DNA of 64,000 bases from Cordia subcordata (lineage: Eukaryota > Streptophyta > Magnoliopsida > Boraginales > Cordiaceae): assembly GCA_028554755.1 (NCBI GenBank), contig JAPTOF010000001.1, positions 9,343,001 through 9,407,000 on the forward strand, written 5' to 3'. The position numbers and the translations under genes were made by a program. Numbering within the stretch: position 1 is the stretch's first letter; each line of letters opens with the position of its first letter. Below, piece after piece: positions 60,481-64,000 of the stretch. The notes beneath the pieces are model-generated. The model made no database searches, was not told where the DNA came from, and was given only the letters and a program-made list of their open reading frames with translations.

Positions 60481-62850
60481 TTCCCTGTCCGCTTCAACAA
60501 TACAGTACAAACCTTATGGACAAAAAAATGTAGGTCTTATATTTATATAAATATTATATATACACGTAAATATATGTATATATCTATAGAGAGAGAGAGA
60601 TTTATAATTGTTGTAGAGAGAGAATCGAGTAGAGTAAAGAGAGTGTAGTTTGAATAGATCTCTGCATCTAATTAGTAGTACTGCTGCTATCTATTGCTCT
60701 AGCCACGGTGTGGATCGTGTCGAGCAATGGCGATGGAAGCCTTTGGCTTTTTTATTGAATTTTTGTTTTTCTTTTTCTTTTTGTTTTTCTTTTTTTTGGG
60801 TTTTGATTTTTAGTGCTGCATTTTTCTGATTTTTTCCCTCTGGAAGGGTAAATTCGTCAATATAGACAGCTAATGGATGGGGTAGGTCAGTGAATTTTTT
60901 TGGAAATAGTAATAATGGTAAAACGTGATTTATTTAATTTTTCTTTCTAATATATAATAGGTAAATTACAAAATCCCAGTCAAGTTTATGTGCCACTTAG
61001 TAAATACTTGTTTCCCTGAATTAGTCAATTAAAATTCAGGTTTTTATTAAATAAAACATTTAATTCTATATAAAAGTGAATTGGTAATCCTATCCGTTGG
61101 CATAGATGTGTAATTCAAATCTTCAAGAATAATATTGAAGCATTTGTATCTCTATGGCAACTTGAATGCAAACCTTTTAGCAAATAGAGGATCTTCCTTA
61201 AGAATATAAGAATAAAGTGTACCACGCCCTCATGTGGCCAATTCCTTTATAGTATCAAAAGTTTTGCAATAAGCCGTTATGAAAAGTAAAAGTTTCATGC
61301 GCACCTCTTACTATTCATAATCCTCTTACGATATTAAAATTTACATAGAAAAAGACATTAATAGCCTTATTTCACTCATTCAATTTTCTTTTATTATTAT
61401 TTTTTCATTTAAATTTTTTATATAAAATAATTTCTTATTAACTTATTTTTCTATATTATCAAACACTAAATACTTAGAACATTTTTTTTTTTTTGGCAAA
61501 CAAACTAAGCCTTAATGGTCAAAGATATCCAAGGTATTATCCTCGCTGGTTTGGTCTAATTCGAGTTACAGCGGTTCATCCATTGGTGAATTGAAGAAAT
61601 TTTTTTTTTTTTTGTTCTTTCTTTCAATCGTCTATTTGCAAATATATATATATATATGTATTTAAAAAAAATTTTTTTGAGTATTTAGTGTTTGATAACA
61701 CAAAAATAAATAAATAAGTTAATAGGAAAATATTTTTCTATCAAAAAATTTAATTAAAAATGCAGTAGTAATAGTAGTAGTAGTAGTAGTAATAATAATA
61801 ATAACAAAAGAAAATTGAATGAGGGGTATGAGGCTATTAATGTCTTTTTTATATAAATTTTAACATCGTTAAGAGGGGCGTAGACAATAGGAGGTGCGCA
61901 TGAAACTTTTGGCACTGCAAGGGATGTTGTACACTTATAATAGACTACAAAGAGGTCTGATTCATTTTGCCCTAATATTTTATTTTAGAATAAATTGGTG
62001 TCAACATTATTTGTGTGTTTGTATGGGTTTCTCTTAATTTTGTTTGAAATTTTTTCTCTTGGTTTGGGAATTTCTTCGTGTCTTTTGATGGTGGTTATGT
62101 AACTTAACATGTCTATGTTCGTACAAGTTGTGTGGCAAATTAGGGCGTTTATGTGATTTATGAGTTATTTTATTCTTGTTAGGGCTTTACCTTTTTCTAG
62201 AACCCTTTTTTTTTATTTATCAATCTTTTCCTTTATACTCTTTTTAATGAGAATATAAATATTTAGTGGTTCTTCCTCACCTAGAAAAAAAAAAGATAAG
62301 ATTACAAAAACTTGTAATAAAATTAGTTTTGCACCTCAAGAAGACTGCCATTCCAAATACAGAGTTTTTGAATATTTCAGAACTATAATCGCACCATCAG
62401 GAGAGGAAAAAAAACTTCATTCTGTACCGTCTCAAATTTTTTGAACAGTTCAGTATAGGTATTCTATTTATTTCAGACTTGCTTTACAGGATATTCTGGG
62501 GTAGAGATTCAAGCTTTTTAATAGATGTTCAATAATTTTGAATAAAATTTTAGATAGATTGTTTGCATATTAATAAAATTTTAATGATAAAAAAAGAAAA
62601 CATAAAGAAATAAAACTTAAATCTTAATTAATAGAAAATGATGAAAATTTAAAAAAATGGCATGCTATGTTGAGTAGTGCTCCAAAATTTATATTTCACA
62701 ATTTTTTAGTGTGTTAATGGGTAGTCAATCTTATTGGTCAAAGTAGATCATGGTTAGTTGCTTCTAGTTAGTGCACCATGTTCTCTGCTATTTTTTTTAG
62801 TTGCTTTAATTTAGCATCATATGTTACCTTGTAAGACATAAATAAGCAAG
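60481..62850. other. AP-4 beta 5' UTR/upstream region and foldback element
   Basis: Just upstream of the AP-4 beta start are GA-rich runs (60588-60600 and 60613-60650), which read as CT-rich 5' UTR on the gene strand. Farther out the sequence is AT-rich with T-runs, a long foldback element (61262-61918) and nothing coding that I recognise. Confidence 0.5.
61262..61918. repeat. Long foldback element
   Basis: Left arm about 61262-61483 and right arm about 61680-61918 are reverse complements over roughly 200 bases: AAAAGTTTCATGCGCACCTC against GAGGTGCGCATGAAACTTTT at the outer ends, and GACATTAATAGCC against GGCTATTAATGTC inside. The loop is unique sequence with T-runs. The right arm contains a TAG/TAA trinucleotide microsatellite (61768-61804) opposite TTATTATT in the left arm. 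Confidence 0.75.
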
Positions 62851-64000
62851 AGCAGGGACTATGAGAAAATAGGAAAAAGGATGCCAAAGTGTTACTTTTT
62901 TTTAGCAAACTGTTCACGACGTTATTTTCTCAACAATTGCAATAGCAAAAATCTCAAAAGAGGCGTGGCAGATACTAAAAATATAGTTTCAAGGCTTACC
63001 AAAAGTAATTGCTATTAAACTACAATCTCTCCATAGAGATTTTGAAACATTACAAATAAAAGGCAATTAATCTATGCAAGATTATTGGTCTAGAGGTTTT
63101 ATAATTGTTATTCAAATGAGATCATACAGCGAGACAATTTATAATAAAACTACAATTGAGAAAGTTTTGAGGAGTCTTACTTCAAGTTGAGCTTGTAGTT
63201 GTTACAATTGAAGAATCTCATAATTTATATGAATATTCATTTGATCAGTTAATAAGTTCCTTGCAAGCACATGAAGAGAGATTTAACATGTTACGTCAGA
63301 AAAATAAAGAAAAGGAATTCCAAGTGAAGGGGAGTCATTTCTCAAAATGGAAAGTTAGGATATTGGGTTAGTAAAGGGTGGATTTCACAATAAAGGTTGT
63401 GTTCAAGGCCGAAGAAGAGGTTAATTTATTGGAGATAGGCTGTCACTAAATGGGCAACGTAGGCAGAAGAATAGTGTCCAATTTAACCAGTGCAAGAAAA
63501 TTGGGTATGTGGAGGTAAATTATTAGATTAAAGAAAGACAAGCAAGCTTTGCATAAAATGTTGAAGAGAAGAGTAAGCTATTTATGATCCATTTTTATGA
63601 TAATGAAGTCACAAGTTTGTTGTAGAAATCAGAGGTTAGACTTGTAGATAACAAGTAGGTTTAAGTCAATGATAAAGGCACAATTTCTATCAAAACTAGC
63701 CTTGGTAAAACCAAACTTCTTCATGATGTTTTCTTTGTTGCTCCGGGATTGGCTCATAATCTTTTAAGTGTTGGATAATTGATGGCTAGTGAATATTCAA
63801 TTCTCTTCGATGAAGAATTTTGTGTTATTTGAGATGTAACCTCTAACCAAATAATTATGTGAGTTTGCATGACAAAAAATATAATGTTTCCACTTGAGAT
63901 GTCTAATATTGAAATCTGTTCTCTTATTTTTGCTAAATAAAAGAGTGAAGCTAGAATTTGACATTTATGTTACGGACATTTGAAATGTTAATAGGCTAAA
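62851..64000 (+). mobile_element. Ty1/copia gag-protease remnant, cut by the window edge
   Basis: Broken translations follow copia polyprotein order. Gag of the UBN2 type appears at about 62870-63300 (RKKDAKVL, ISKEAWQILK, VIAIKLQSLHRDFETL, EKVLRSL, YSFDQLISSLQAHEERF), then a decayed zinc knuckle near 63490. From 63640 comes the protease-to-GAG-pre-integrase part (VRLVDNK, LGKTKLLHDVFFVAPGLAHN, LLSVG, MASEYSILFD, MFPLEMSN). Many stops and frameshifts. Integrase and RT would lie beyond position 64000. No LTR is visible. Confidence 0.8.

Noticed and set aside
1..64000. tRNA, rRNA and CRISPR features
   Set aside because: No cloverleaf or conserved rRNA segment was noticed on reading, and there is no spacer-repeat array; the tandem repeats found are mini- or microsatellites.

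Overview
This window is nuclear DNA from a flowering plant, most likely a eudicot. It is AT-rich, its genes have many introns with GT/AG junctions, and it is littered with MITEs, retroelement remnants and an endogenous plant pararetrovirus. No species can be named from the sequence alone.

Layout from left to right: (1) 355-5935 (+), a three-exon Mpv17/PMP22-family membrane protein, with a LINE remnant in intron 2. (2) 5936-11705, a gene-free stretch holding two MITE families and a short non-autonomous Helitron. (3) 11706-24088, a rearranged endogenous caulimovirid (DNA pararetrovirus) locus. It has one slightly over-length copy A (+; movement protein, capsid, protease, RT/RNase H, third ORF, promoter and poly(A) signal; unit about 7.97 kb), followed head-on by a 3.9-kb truncated inverted copy B. 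The whole insertion sits between perfect 109-bp direct repeats. (4) 26793-32460 (+), a 13-exon PHO1-type SPX-EXS phosphate exporter. (5) 33668-38508 (-), an 8-exon PERK-type receptor kinase, convergent with the PHO1 gene. (6) 38509-43147, a gene-free stretch with a 465-bp tandem duplication and decayed plastid-like DNA (atpH-like and ndhD-like). (7) 43148-45916 (-), a two-exon P-class PPR protein. (8) 48204-60480 (-), an 11-exon beta subunit of the AP-4 adaptor complex, whose introns hold MITEs and a TA-rich minisatellite. (9) 60481-64000, the AP-4 beta upstream region, a long foldback element and a Ty1/copia gag-protease remnant running off the right edge.

The host genes show no common pathway; their adjacency looks ordinary for a plant genome. 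The structure most worth attention is the viral locus. Copies A and B form an inverted repeat with 3.9-kb arms and a spacer of about 1.66 kb. That spacer contains the viral promoter, pointing into the antisense strand of copy B. This is what a natural hairpin/antisense RNA locus against a pararetrovirus would look like, although nothing in the sequence proves that it is expressed. Both copies are broken by many stops and frameshifts, and two of the stops are shared between them.

Host protein models were built by joining exons by eye on splice sites, reading frame and family resemblance; they have not been checked against transcripts.
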